Part shown: piece by piece, positions 22,911-35,795 of the stretch
Position numbering within the stretch: the first letter of the stretch is position 1
Layout: the number at the start of each line of letters is the position of its first letter
DNA from: Cryptomeria japonica
Lineage: Eukaryota > Streptophyta > Pinopsida > Cupressales > Cupressaceae
Length of the DNA stretch: 64,000 nucleotides
Reading direction: 5' to 3'
Assembly (NCBI RefSeq): GCF_030272615.1
Contig: NC_081409.1
Location: 24,076,406-24,140,405, forward strand
The notes under the pieces: model-generated
Databases searched by the model: none
What the model was told of the DNA's origin: nothing
What the model saw: the letters and a program-made list of their open reading frames with translations, nothing else
Translations under genes and position numbers: made by a program

Positions 22911-23405
22911 ACAATTTTGAAAAAAGATATGGAACTGAATTGAATTGAATTGACGTAAAGTTTATGGTAAAAAAAACATACACATTAAACTTCCTGAATA
23001 TATTTTTCCATGTCTAATTTTCTGTTATTAATCTTGAATAGAAAGTTAGCCGTTTGGTTGATCTTGTCCTCGTCAAATAACTGATGCATGTTGTAGGCCT
23101 TCATAATGATCTCACACTTATATCATCATACGTTGTGCATTCAGTAAGAAAGTGTCATTCAGTCTCCACTAACCCACAAAACAAACAAGTTCTCTCTTCC
23201 CGTAACTCCTTGGGCCTTTGCCACCTACCCGTTTCACACCTGAAATGATGCGAACTAGTCTTCAATTTTGCAATTTTGCAAAAAATATGGTATGCAAATC
23301 AGCACTGCACATTTTAATGCATTAGAAGTGCATTCTTTCCATGGTGAATTGAGTTGAGTTTTATTTTGGTACCATTATATCTCTTATAATAGAGTATCTT
23401 TATTA
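22911..23405. other. No gene seen
   Basis: This is upstream intergenic sequence without a recognised element. Confidence 0.35.
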
Positions 23406-23914
23406 GGGGAAGAGTACCACTAGTGGCTATAGCTAACTTCGCGTTTCTAGAATTCTTAAACCGTACATCGGATTTAGAAGATTTTTTTTGTTGTCTTTGT
23501 ATGCTACTTAACTACTTAAAACTAAAGTTTTGGCTTCTGGGTAGTAATGATGCATGTTGTGCGATCAGTTATGCACACAAGGGTCAAAAAGTACACATTT
23601 CAAAGTGTCGCCCGATACATACTTACAGATGTTCCAATAACTTTCAACTCAAAATTGCCAGTACTTGTGGATAAATGCCCCAGTATTTGTGCACAAATGT
23701 CCCAATAGTGGTGCACAAATGGGCCAATTATGCATCAAAAAAGGTTAAAAAAGGTCAAAAATTTAAAAAATGATCGATTATTGGTACATGTGAAATTTAT
23801 TAATGAGCTTTTCATTATCATTTTTCTAGCTCCTTTGAAATTAAGAATTGGGGAGTTGGGTTGACAAAAACCTATTCACTATTGGAACTATATCCACTAC
23901 CAATACTCTTCCCC
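23406..23914. mobile_element. MITE-like element with TA target duplication
   Basis: The 509-bp block is bounded by GGGGAAGAG and CTCTTCCCC, with TA on each side (23404-23405 and 23915-23916). The inverted similarity runs on imperfectly for about 28 bp (ACCACTAGTGGCTATAG versus TTGGTAGTGGATATAG). TA duplication plus short TIRs without transposase suggest a Tc1/mariner-related (Stowaway-like) MITE. An 83-codon ORF inside has no family signature. Confidence 0.55.
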
Positions 23915-23916
23915 TA

Positions 23917-24330
23917 GGGAAGAGGGGTCTATAGTGACCCATCTTATCTTCGGAGGTGTATGTAGACCTTTATTAAAGGAGAGGGGTTTATAGTAATGCA
24001 CCCTATCTTTGGAGGTTCATGTGGAGTGTTATGCAGATTTAAAATAAAAACATAATATATCGTCATGTTGAAAATGGAGTGATAAAAATAAAAAAGCCCC
24101 ATTTAATTAAGGATTTGAATTGAGTTTCATAGTGGTAACATTTTATCTCTTGGAATAGAGTCGAAAAAAAAAAGTTTTTCACCTTTATTAGGGGAGAGGG
24201 GCACATAGTGGCACACCCTACCTCCACGTGGAGTGCCACATGAACCCAGAATAAAAACAAAAGATATTATCACGTCAGAAATGGAGTGGAAATTTGTTTA
24301 AAAACTTTTGATTCTATTCAAATACAATAT
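23917..24330. repeat. Dispersed repeat with GGGGAGAGGGG-ATAGTG motif, three local copies
   Basis: Similar short blocks start near 23917, 23980 and 24189, each with a purine run, TATAGTG or CATAGTGG, and then a small hairpin. The third has perfect arms GTGGCAC (24208-24214) and GTGCCAC (24233-24239) enclosing CTCCACGTGGAG. A fourth copy lies at about 57345-57440 (CATAGTGGAGCAC...CCACATGAACC). The family is unknown and no coding sequence is seen. Confidence 0.5.
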
Positions 24331-25650
24331 GCCACATGTAAATTGTTGATAGGTTCAATGTGTCTAATAGTTGTATGTTTGGATAGTTGACTAGTCATGG
24401 GATGGGCCCACCCCTGCAAGTTGTGTTGCATAACGGTGATACTAGATCCCTATGTCGTATGGTGATCAAACAATTCATCATCCACTACGTCCACCTACTT
24501 GCATTAATCATTTTTCACCTCATCTTTCGATTCCATCGAGCCACATTAACTATGTCTCTTCCCATTTACGCAGCTTCCCTAGCATACAATTTTCAAGCAT
24601 TTGTTCATTGAATGTTCCAGAGCCTCGCACACCATACTTTACTTTCACCCATTCCTACACACATCTTCTAGAATCTGTGTTACCTTAGGTACCAAAACAT
24701 GCTCGAGTCAACTCTCTGAAACTTCTATCATAACACAAATACATGTCAGTATCCACTCATATTTTGGCAAATAACTCAGTAATGGTTGGAAGCTAGTTCT
24801 TCTTCACAATGGCATGATTATCATAGCGCAAGGTAAACACTACTAGGCATTTTTCTTTGGTTAGAGTATCTCAAATTTGCTTTTTATTGTTTGAGGTTCA
24901 TTGCATTCTTGATTGCCTCATCCTCTAAGTTGTTAAGTTTTAGCTAGAAGCTTGGATAATTCATCATTGTCTACAACCCTGATACCTCATCGATTGTTGT
25001 TCAACCCAGGTGAGGTTTTCAAACCTCATTAAGGCAACACCATCCAATCATGTTTGTATGCTTTCATTTATGATTTTTTTTTATTTTGATTCCATTTGCT
25101 CTCTCATCTGTAACTATAAGGCTCTATTATTTTGTGGGTGCTTGTCAAATAAAATTTTATATAATTTATCTTGTTTTCTATACCTTGAAGCTTCTATTAC
25201 ATTGTGGGTGCTTCTGTAATAAATATAATTCGATGTTGTATGCTAGGGTGTTTATGAACGATACAAAAAATTGTGTTCTTAAATGCACTAAATTTTAGCA
25301 AGAAATAAAATGTTTTGTTCAAGCATCAATATCACTCAATTGGATTACTGTTTTGAAATAGATTTGCAATTTATTTTCTCATTAAAGTTCACTCGATTGT
25401 AGCATTTCAAATTTTACAAGGGTAGGGATCAATATATATGACTATTTTAGTCAATACATTGTATGAGGATTTGCTTGACTATTTTTTTAATTTATGGCTT
25501 TACTATTTGTGATAAGTTGTTCTTCATTTCAATCATTAAAATCTTGTGTGTTTATTCAATGTGACAATTTCACATACATGCATATAAGACATATAGTTAA
25601 ATCTTAACTTATTTTCTTTTATCCTTTTATTATAATGTGTTCTTCATTTT
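24331..25650. other. No gene seen
   Basis: This is AT-rich sequence with only short chance ORFs. Confidence 0.4.
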
Positions 25651-28600
25651 TGTAATGCCCACCAAAATACCCTAGAGAAAATAACATATTTAACTAACAA
25701 ATAGAGATAAAAAAAAAATTAAATATTCACTAATGCCACATGTAATTTTACAAGTACTCATATGCATTAGTCATAACATTACATGAATGCATAAACATCT
25801 TAAACATAATCGTATTCTTAACAACATAATACGCAAGCGGAAATAACAATACACTAACTATCCATCCCTAGGGTACCTCAACCCCATTACTTAACTAGCA
25901 ATTTAACACATAAGCACATCCATAATCATGATACCATCAACATCCATTACATTTAGTTCCTAATCAATTACTTTCTTCCTAACATGAGTATTATGAACTA
26001 TCAATGCAAATCCTACATATTCCCATTAACTCTTGAATTCATTTTAAAGCACCAAACCAAATGTTCCTATTTCCCTTTTCAAAACCATCTAGCATGATAT
26101 CATCTTTTCGATGCAAACATCATATAAAGTTAACCATACATGCCTACAAACCATTCATGCATATTCATACTCAAGAGGAAACCGATAATAGGGAATATCA
26201 TCATTTCCATTAAGAACATCTACTATAATGCTAATATGTTCATTTAACATTCTCTTTACATCCCTAGATACGCATAAGATAATCTAATACCGTTACTCAT
26301 TTGTTCGATTGTTTCCTTCCAATCCCAAATTATATACATAATGAATATCCCATTAAAACATAAGTGTTACAATGATTACAACAATCATAACCTACTACAT
26401 TACATCATGATCACAGCCTACTACAAGTCCTATCACATATGATTACAAGAGACATGATACATAGTCTCTTTACAATTACATCTTTCCTCATGATATAAGA
26501 TACATAATTATAATCTCAATTACATAGAATAATCTCCAAGAATCCATCCACATGAAGAGAAGATAAGAATCCACATCCACGCTCGCTAGCTTCCAATGAA
26601 GAACATCATAATAGATGAAGGCATCAAATGACCCGACTATGTGGAACCAATAAGGAACCACCCCCCATGCTAGGAGATGACACAAGGTTCCAACTGACAC
26701 TCTCACTAAAACACAACACAAGGCTAAATAGAAATGCAATAAACTCCTAAAGGCGTACCAAACAATCATGACATAAGCATCATGGACATGTGTAGGGAAA
26801 GAGTGTCATCGCCTGCTATCCTTGATATAGAAGGGGCCAAGCCACACCCAGATAGACATGTGAAACCATCTCCACCTTGGAGCCAATCAAGGGAGATCAG
26901 TTTACCACTCCAACGGTCTTCCCAAACTCATCCTGAGTCAACACTCAAGGGCTATGAGGTGGGGCACCAAAACCAATTTCATTATTTTGATTAAGTGAAT
27001 TTCCTAATTACCCAAATCCACTAATCAATTATTAAGGTTCTCACTTGCAATTACAAAGGAAAACTCTTCATGTGGTTCCTTGGCAGGTCTAGACCCTAGC
27101 GGTCTATTGCTCGTGACCCTGGTCCACACATGCAAGAGCACACTCCCCCTAACCATGAACCAAGACCTTACGGTGAAACATAAATCACAATAACATAATG
27201 AAGGCTCCGATGAAATAAATCCACAGTCACAACATCGCAGATACACATTTGAAGCATAACAATGAACTATAATGCCAACATGTTGAAACAAGAGCCTCCA
27301 CCATCAAAAGTATAACAATAAGCAAGAGTAAGGCATACACCATCTTACTCAACAATATGCAAATACAGTCTGATGCTCTGCAAAAAGGATTAGAAAATCT
27401 GTTTGATGGCAACACACACAAGAGCACAAGAAACAAACGTTAGTGTTAGCAACAAAAGATTATCCTAAACAGGCATATCAAGAGAGATATTAAGCATGAA
27501 ATAGAAAGCATATAAACATAGAATAAAATAGCTAATCAAGATGCTCATAGTTGCTCCTCCCTTGTTCTTCTCCTCTCCAAGTCCCAAATGAGTGTAGCTC
27601 TCAGCTTTTAGCACTAGCCATGGATGCCATATGGAGATTCAAGATGGTTGAATATGATAAGCAAATACTATGCAAGAGTAGATAGTGATGCTATGAAAAA
27701 GCTCTATGCTAATGTCAGTATAACAACAATACTCTAAATGCTTCTCTTTGCTTGAGGAGAAGGGTTCTATTTATAGAAGAAATGGGGAAATGAAGGGTTA
27801 AGATTGAATGGTTTAATCAAGGGCCAAGTTTGAAAGTTGGGGATCCATGTACACAATTGGCACCAATAAAATGGTGACAAGTGTCAACATAGGATTGGGT
27901 TGAGAGAAGAGGTTGGAGGCATTAAAGGCCTGAGAAGACCTCATGGTTATCTAGAGGCTAAGGGTCAAGTCCAAATTAAGATTACCCACTGGATTAAGAG
28001 TTAATCCAAGGATAAACCTTTGTGCAAATGTTTAAGAGATAATCATGGTCAAAGCATTAATGGCCTGATGAGACCTTTGGGTTGGGTAGAGGTTGAGTCA
28101 AAACAAATGTTTTAACCATGTGGGAGGGTTTGAGGTAACCATTAATGGTTATTGGAGACTTTGGGGATTAAGTGGTTGAAGGTTGAAAGCCTTCAATGGT
28201 TATCAAAGACTTTGAGCCATTTAGTGGTTGAAGGTTGAAAGCCTTTAATGGTTATCAAAGACTTTGAGGGTTTGAGAAGTGACTTCCCTTTTTCTTAGGA
28301 ATGTGACAAAGTTTAGAGAAGGGGTTAGGTTATTTAGAAGTGATTAGAAAATTCTAGAAGGGGTTTAGGCATGCAAGTGGATTTTGTAGGAAAATGCAAG
28401 TGGGAGAAATTTTGGTATTTTCAATTAAAATAAAATCATTTATTTCAATTAAATGGTGTAATTTGCATTTGGATAAATATTCAAATAAATATTAATTTAT
28501 TTAAATGAGAAAAATGAAGATAAAGCATTAAAATGCTTGAAGACTTTGAGGGAAACCATTAAAGGCTTGAAGACTTTAAGGAAAACCATTAAAGTCTTAA

Positions 28601-29172
28601 GAAGACTATAGAAGGAAGCCATCAAGTTTGAAGACTTTAAAGCCATCAAGTTTGAATACTTTAAGGGAAACCATTAAAGGTTTCAAGTGGGTGAGGATAA
28701 ATAGGATTTTAAATAAATAATTTATTTAAAATAGTTGTGCAACTTGCTTTTGTAGGAAAATACAAGTGGGTGGAGGATAAAGGTGATTTAAATAAATTAT
28801 TTATTTAAAATAATTGTGCAACTTGTATTTGTAGGAAAATGCAAGTGGGTAGAGGATAAAGGTGATTTAAATAAATGTTAATTTATTTAAATGTGAGAGG
28901 TGGGATTTTGGGGGATTTAAATAAATATTAATTTATTTAAATGTGAGAGAATATTTAATTAAATAAATATGATTTATTTATTTAATTAATGGTCTGAATT
29001 TGGTTAAGTGAATTAAATCAAATAAATTGAATAATTTATGTAATTAATAAGAGAAGAGGGTTAAGATGAATTAATTAAATATATTAATTTAATTAATTAT
29101 TGATTGATGGTTAAATAATCAAATAAATACTAAATATTCATTTAATTAAGTGGACAGATTTATGTGACTACA
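25651..29172 (-). mobile_element. Long LTR (3.5 kb) of a Ty3/gypsy-like element (fossil)
   Basis: The block is bounded by TGTAATGCCCACC and TGTGACTACA. On the minus strand it starts TGTAGTCACA and has a good TATA box (CTATAAATAG, about 27776-27767). It resembles the LTR at 59566-60434 in its AATTAAATAAAT palindromic block close to the right end (28940-29150 here, 60180-60420 there). No target duplication is seen, so it is not a solo LTR by this evidence. The hairpin units just to its right suggest it is a 3' LTR on the minus strand. Orientation is inferred and no strong polypurine tract is visible. Confidence 0.6.
28120..28900. repeat. Short tandem repeats inside the long LTR
   Basis: Between 28120 and 28270 the phrase TTAATGGTTATCAAAGACTTTG and its neighbours repeat about three times. 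Between 28690 and 28870 a unit of about 90 bp (AATTGTGCAACTTG, TAGGAAAATGCAAGTGGGT, GATTTAAATAAAT) repeats about three times. Both look like local duplication within the LTR. Confidence 0.7.
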
Positions 29173-29176
29173 CAAT

Positions 29177-29315
29177 CCTCAATAGTGAGGCACATCCATC
29201 CCACTGGAACTCATATACAATCAACCTCAACAACAAGGCATTCTCCTTCTTGCTGGAGCTAATCAACATATATGCACAAACCTCAACGACAAGGCACAAA
29301 CCATCTTGTTGGAGC
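29177..29315 (-). repeat. Three-unit hairpin array next to the LTR
   Basis: Three 34-35 bp units start CCTCAA at 29177, 29225 and 29281 and end TGGAAC, TGGAGC and TGGAGC. Each has 5-bp arms around an AT-rich loop: GTGAG/CCCAC (29185-29189, 29200-29204), ACAAG/CTTGC (29233-29237, 29249-29253) and ACAAG/CTTGT (29289-29293, 29305-29309). The two imperfect pairs are A-C on the plus strand and therefore G-U on the minus strand. The arms change while pairing is kept, as in the array at 61279-61651. The array starts four bases from the LTR end. Confidence 0.6.
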
Positions 29316-29454
29316 ACAAATCAACAATATAATGAATGATATTGAACCATAAACATCTCAGAGAAAACTCAAGACAATCACAAAAGTCTCTGGTACAAGC
29401 CAAAATCCAAAAATGCATCACAGATTGACAAAATGATCAAGGACCCATATATAG

Positions 29455-29610
29455 AGCAGTTTAGTGCATCCACCCATCAGAATAGTGCATCCACAAAACA
29501 TAGTAGTGCATTCATAGAATATAATAGCGCATCTACTGATCATAATGGCACATCGGCCTAACATAATAGTGCATTTGCCTTTCAGATTGGTGCATATACT
29601 AGATTAAACA
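29455..29610. repeat. Minisatellite with ATAGTGCATC core
   Basis: About seven diverged copies of a 22-28 bp unit have the core ATARTGCATC or a close variant (for example AGAATAGTGCATCCAC, ATAATAGCGCATCTAC, ATAATGGCACATCGGC). This kind of tandem repeat between the coding part and 3' LTR is typical of Tat-lineage elements, and it sits where such a 3' UTR is expected. Confidence 0.65.
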
Positions 29611-32600
29611 ACACATACACTATATATTTTAGCACATACAACCAATTTTGTAAGAAATCAAAAAAATAGAAATAAAGACTCACAATTGACTCAGAAGATT
29701 CACTAAGGCATAAATTATGACTTGAAACCAATCTAGGAGAGATGCAATAACAAATATATCGCAAGAAACAAGTAAAAATCTCAACAATCAACCAAAGTAA
29801 GGATAGAAGATTTATTCCTCAATGCCACAATAACTCAGAGAATCAACACCTAGGTAACTAAATAAAGGCTATACACATGAAAGAATGGCAAACAAATTCA
29901 CTCTTCCTAGGCCAAGATGAGAATTCTCACAAACCAAAGCATTCATAGAATAATCACAAAGCCATTCACGACAAATTACCAGGTAGATTAAAAAATATAT
30001 AAAAATAAATGAAACATATTAATCCTCAATCTATATAGCATAATTATACAACATTCCATTTTGTACATTATTTCTCTCATTATCGCATAAAGCATTCAAG
30101 CATGGAGAAGGCATATCTTTTCCAGAAAATCAAATGCGCAGAGAGAAAAAATCAACCGACCTAGACAATAGAAGTTATGTCAAAAGAGAACTGGCGATGA
30201 GCAATCCAATTCTCAAAAATCCAACAAGCTTCAACAATCCAACCAAGCTCCAAATCGAAGCCAAAATCTCCAACAACATTCAAAATTCTCCAAGGACAAA
30301 AAATCCATCAAGAAGCTCACCCCGATAAATGCTCAAAAAGACAATAAATAAAATCTCATTCAAAAACTATAGAAGAATCCCAACCAATCAAAATATTCCA
30401 ATAAACTATATTCTATACCAACCCCCTTCCAAATATTGAGGTAATAATATAAAATAATATTATTTACTTACCCCCAAATCTCAACCAATAAAATAATAAG
30501 GTAGGTATAAACATAATATTTAATTACTCATTTAGTAACAAGATAATGTAATGATATAATAACCAATAATAATAAATCAAAGCCCAATAAAATAAATCAA
30601 AGCCAATATAAATAAATGCTCCAATTAAATATAAAACCACAAATAATATAAATATATAAGCAAACAATTAAATAATAATATCCTCACAATCACAACTCCC
30701 AAGAGGGTCAATCATAACAAGGGGTAAGTACATAAATAATAACAAATAAATAGCCAATAAATAAAACAACGAGACAAATAAATAAATAAATAATCAAAAT
30801 AATAAAATTAGATAAACAATAAATAACCCAACAATAAATAAATAAACAATAGTCAAATAAGCAAAATGGATAATAAATAAGTAAATGTACGAACAAACAT
30901 AAATTCTCAACCAGTAATTAAACAATAAATAAATAAATAATAATCCAATAAATCAAAAGCTCAAATAATAAATATTCAATTAAACATTAGACCATAAAAT
31001 AATAATAATAATATAAAATCATCAATTAAATACAAATTCATGAAATAAACATCAATAAATAATAAATCTCCAATGATAATAATTCACACATTAATATCAA
31101 ATATTAATGTCATCCATTAATTTAATTTAATACTAAATAAACTATATAAATCGATTAATTATTAATTAATAATAATCGCAAATTCACAAGGCAACCCGAC
31201 ATAGGGTTGAACAACATACCACATGACGCAGACCAATGACTCAAGCCAAGATACTAACTGACAAGGGTATCAACTTAAGCCTAGAGTGTGTAGAGGGAAC
31301 TCGTGCCATCTCCAATCAACTTGCCATTGGGATTAAGACACACTCAAACCTATGAGGCTAGGTGGAGTCAATGTCTACTACCTGCAAATCCTGCAACCAC
31401 CATTAACTACGAAGCAACATATACCATAATATATATATATATATATGTGTGATCAAGCAAGTGAGAGAGAATCGCAACATCATATCATGCTTGTAATGAG
31501 TTGTATGACATCGTCTCTATCACGAACACAGTATTAAGACAGTTGCAATCAACAAAGCATCATCTCATCCATTATGATCATAAAGTGGGGTTAGCAATAA
31601 TAAGATGTCATCATATCCTCATAATCAATATATCGATACATGAATAATGAGTGCACCTAGATCACTACACATAAGTCTAGAACATAATTTCATCCATATA
31701 AATCATAATGAATCCACTAATGTCAAAGAGGCTATCAATATAAGAATGAGGTGGAGATATCATAACACACACAAACCTATAAGTCTTTATCACACCCTCT
31801 CAAAAGGACAAGTCAAGGACGGGCGGTACAATTTTAGTAAATATTATGAAAATTTTAAGTAAATGTGATGTTTTGTCTTGAATCTATTTGTTTAAATTTA
31901 TCCTTATATGAGGGCTTTAATACATTGTATGAGGTTTTTCATTGAATGCTTCACAAGTTGTCCTAATTTGTTATTCAATTCAATCATAAAAAAGTTGTTG
32001 GTTTGTTCAACCAAGTGTTATCCAAATTCTACCTTCTTTATTACACCGAAGGCGTTTCTTATTTGAGTTGCACAATATGGCTTTCCAGATCAATCGTCCA
32101 TGTTTGCGTAGAAAGATGCAAGACGATTGCAGTATTTGGGACCATTCAATCAAATAGTGTTTTCTCCTCACAATTGTTGGCAACACATATCCTACTGCCC
32201 TCTCATTCCACTACACCTCAGAGGAAAACGTCTCCCAAAACAAAACAACTTTTGAAATGTTTGATACAAATATCTCAAAGTCAGCACAATTATCCCTATT
32301 TTTCTTTCATTTATTTTTAACAGTTCAAGAGCTTTGTACCATAATGGCAATGTAAGAAAATCGTTCGCTAGGTATATCGACAATGTTTTCTTGAATTTAG
32401 TGTCCCAACGTTTGTGGTAATTGGGACAAAATGCAAATATTTTCCATTGGATCCACTTGCCACCGAAAATCAAATTTTATGTTTGGTAACTAACATAGGG
32501 TAAAATTACCTTGGCTTTTGAAATGAGTGATATATTATTTTATAATAAAGATATTACATTTATAAATAATAATAATAATATTAAATTTTTAAAAATAAAT

Positions 32601-33164
32601 TAAATTTTTTATCTAATTATTTATCAATTTATTATTTATTAATTTTAATTTTTAATTATTCTTTTAAGTTTTCCATAAATTCATTTAGCACGTGTTAATA
32701 CTTTTGATTTATATTATTATTCTAAATTTTAAAAAGTCTTTTTAAAATAAGTGTTTTCTTTAAAATAAAAAATCATAAGAAATAATATTTAATCATTATA
32801 AAATTATTCTTACATATTTACTATATATTTCATTATGCATATTTATATTATTAAAATTATTATTTTTAATTAAATAATATATAATCATTAGATGTTTAAT
32901 TATGTATACTTATCTTTACATTTATTTTTACTTCAAAGATTATTCTTTTGTAAGATATTATCTCTTCAAGTTAGAATTTATTTTTAATTATATTGTAGGA
33001 TATTTTACATTTTTTATTAGGTATTTTGTAGGCTACCTTTTAAAATTATTTAACTTTGCAAACATAGATGATTAAGATTATTGTATGATTGAAAATACCT
33101 ATTAATTATAGATCATAAATATCTTAGATGTAATAAATTGATTAAATATAATCATATATGTAAA
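29611..33164. other. No gene seen; AT-rich, with AATAAAT-rich low-complexity stretch
   Basis: From about 30400 to 31150 the plus strand is dominated by AATAATAAATAAAT-type runs. A short TA run lies at 31430-31446. From 32540 to 33130 the sequence is almost pure A/T. No exon or element ends are recognised. Confidence 0.5.
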
Positions 33165-33975
33165 CAAGCTCTATATGTGTTTACCTCCTCCATCTCTATT
33201 TATCCTTCTTCTCTCCACATCCCTCTCCTTCTCCATATTCATCTCCATTTTCATCACCATAAATATATGTATCTTCCTCTCTATCTACATCCCCTACCTC
33301 TCTTTCTCTTCCTACTTTATCTATCCCTCTTTAGATCCATATCTCTGCCTCCCTCTCTTTGCATCTCTGCCTATTTTAGATATAACATGAGCATATTGGT
33401 GATGGAGCCTGATTATCCCTCTCCCTCTCCCTCTCCCTCTCCCTCTCCCTCCTCCTCTACATCACTTTATCACTCCATGTTTATTCCATATCTCTCTATC
33501 TCTCTATATATTTTCATCTCTACCTATATCTTCTTCTCCCCCCCCCTCTATTTTTATACATGTCTACCTCTCTCCCCTTATCTCTCTCTCCCTCTCCCTC
33601 CCTCTCTCCCTCTTCCTACACCTATAGATATCGATATCTATCTCTATCTCTATCTCTATCTCTATCTCTATCTCTATCTCTATCTCTACCTCAACATATT
33701 TCTTCTTTCACCTCCCCCTCTAGCTCTATCATGTTATCTCTTCATCTCTCTCTATAACACTTCTTATCTCTATATCTATCTTTTTATCTCTCCATCTCTA
33801 TATATTTATCTCTTCCATCTCTATCTATCCCTATATCCTCTCTCTCTCCTTCTCTCGGTATCCCTCTCCTTCTCCATCTCCACCAATATCTCTATCTTCC
33901 TTTATATCTCTATCCCTTATCTCTTTATCTCTTTCCTCTATTTCTATCCCTGTTTATATTCCTATTTTCCATCCC
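33165..33975 (+). repeat. Long pyrimidine-rich tract (CTCTAT/TATCTC microsatellite)
   Basis: About 800 bp are almost purine-free apart from A, built from CTCTCC, TATCTC and CCCTCT units. It includes a pure CCCTCT-type run at 33416-33450 and a TATCTC run at 33635-33688. A 286-codon open frame through it is a by-product of the repeat, because a pyrimidine strand lacks stop codons. Confidence 0.9.
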
Positions 33976-34770
33976 TCCCTATTGAAAACATAATGTGAGC
34001 CCATTGGTAATGTAGCTTGATTACCTTCCTAATTTAGAGGTTTTATTTAACTCATTTTTGGATGGGCTAGTTCTTGACCTTTGTTACGCATACAATGTCA
34101 TTTGTCAAATTTCCTACCAATTGATGTAACAAGGGCAAAACCTAACTCATAAGTAAAGATAAACATATTCCAATTTTTAAACATACACAAGATGAAGTAA
34201 TGTAACCAATATTTGCATTTCTTTTTTTCTTCAATACATTCAAATAAAAATTAATTTAACTTTAACAAAACATCAAGAAGTAAGGAATCTTTTCTTCATT
34301 TCTCATTGCATATATTTTCACAGAAATAAAACATGACATAAAAGTGCTTTACCATTTTTACCACTTGGAAAGATCTGTATCTGTCTCACAAGCCTCGACA
34401 TGTCAACTACAGGAGGGAGGGCACTATTCGAGTGCTATTCCTCCAAGCACAGACCAACGGTCCCCCGCACACCTTCCTACTGGAAGAGGCCCTACCCTTC
34501 ACGAGGAGTACAAACAAAGGGACCTATGTGGTGTCATCTGAGTACTACTGGTTGTGTGCCAAATATCTCACTCCGACCATACTACTATAGATTTTTCTCT
34601 AACTAAGTATGAACCTATGAACCTAACTTGTCGTATGCAGTGGCTAATACAATATTTTGGCAAAATTTTCATAAAAGAAAAGTCTCTATTCACCCACCCC
34701 TTACTCGACTTGGAGGCTACTATCTCTTCTAGGGTTTAGTATTTATAGACAACTAGACCAAAGCACGAAT
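33976..34770. other. No gene seen
   Basis: No element or exon is recognised. The last five bases (CGAAT, 34766-34770) are the left target duplication of the LTR element that follows. Confidence 0.4.
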
Positions 34771-35727
34771 TGATGGTAATTGACACTCATCCAGTGGATT
34801 TTGATGGTTGATTATTGGTTTAGGGTTATCATTTATGGGAACTCTTCTTGAGATTCCTATCCAGTAATCACGGATCTTGATTTCCGGAAGAGGATGTCAA
34901 CCGGTAGCTAGTTAACTGGTATTTCAGGTTGTGTAGAGCAATTTTGGTCTGGAAGCTTTTTGGTGATTGTGATGTTATGAATCTTGTATGGGATGATTGG
35001 GTCGACATAGAAACATCATTTTATCAATGTTTTGGTGATCTGCATTTACCTTTGGTGATCTGGTTAAGCCAACATATGACTACACGTTACATTAGAAGGC
35101 CGACTTGATAAATGATCTATTTTGTGATTGTATCTATATATAAGTCCGGTGTGGAAGATCTTTTTGTGGAATGGTATGATTGTATGCGAACGAGTGGTGA
35201 TTGAGAATCCTTTGTAGCGCAGTTTCACGTGCACATTCTTGATCCGATTGCTGACTGAGATAGAGAACAGAGTAGAACAACAGAGGTGATACAGTCAGTG
35301 TGTTTGGGACTTAACCAGAACTCATCCAGGCATTATAAATGCTATTTTGGAGTTCATTTGCTATAATTCATCATTGTAATCAATCAGTAAGGCAGTGAAC
35401 CTTCTGGGGTTGTAGCCCTTATTGTATTTGAGCAGTGAGCTCTAGACAGTGTGCCTGAATGCCTGTGCATTCCCCACATTGTAATATTGTTTTGTTTTTG
35501 GCCATTGTGGAAATAATATCATGGGTTCAAATCCCACCATGGTTTTTCCCATTTGGGTTTCCACGTAAAAATCTAGGTGTTATAATTTTGTGGTTGATTA
35601 TTTTATGTTCCTACATTTCAGTTTCATGTGTATGCTTCCAGTGGTTTAAAGTCAAATCAAAAAATTTAATAACCAGTAGATCACTGATTCACCCCCCCCC
35701 TCTCAGTGATCCATGATTCTTCCAACA
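34771..35727 (+). repeat. 5' LTR of the non-autonomous element
   Basis: The 957-bp repeat starts TGATGGTAATTGACAC and aligns with the 928-bp repeat at 40624. A short CCCCCC run occurs near its end in both copies. Confidence 0.9.
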
Positions 35728-35729
35728 AT

Positions 35730-35742
35730 TGGTATCAGAGCC
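35730..35742 (+). promoter_or_regulatory. Primer-binding site (tRNA-iMet)
   Basis: TGGTATCAGAGCC lies two bases after the 5' LTR end. Confidence 0.85.
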
Positions 35743-35795
35743 TCACTCCTCTAAGGAAGCCTGACCTCTTAAGGAAGGTTCGGGAGATTGAATCA

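Noticed and set aside
25651-29172. Solo LTR
   Set aside because: Flanks ATTTT and CAATC do not match, so a target duplication is not supported.
33138-33998. 286-codon open frame
   Set aside because: It lies within the pyrimidine tract; a strand of CTCTAT units has almost no stop codons, so the frame means nothing.
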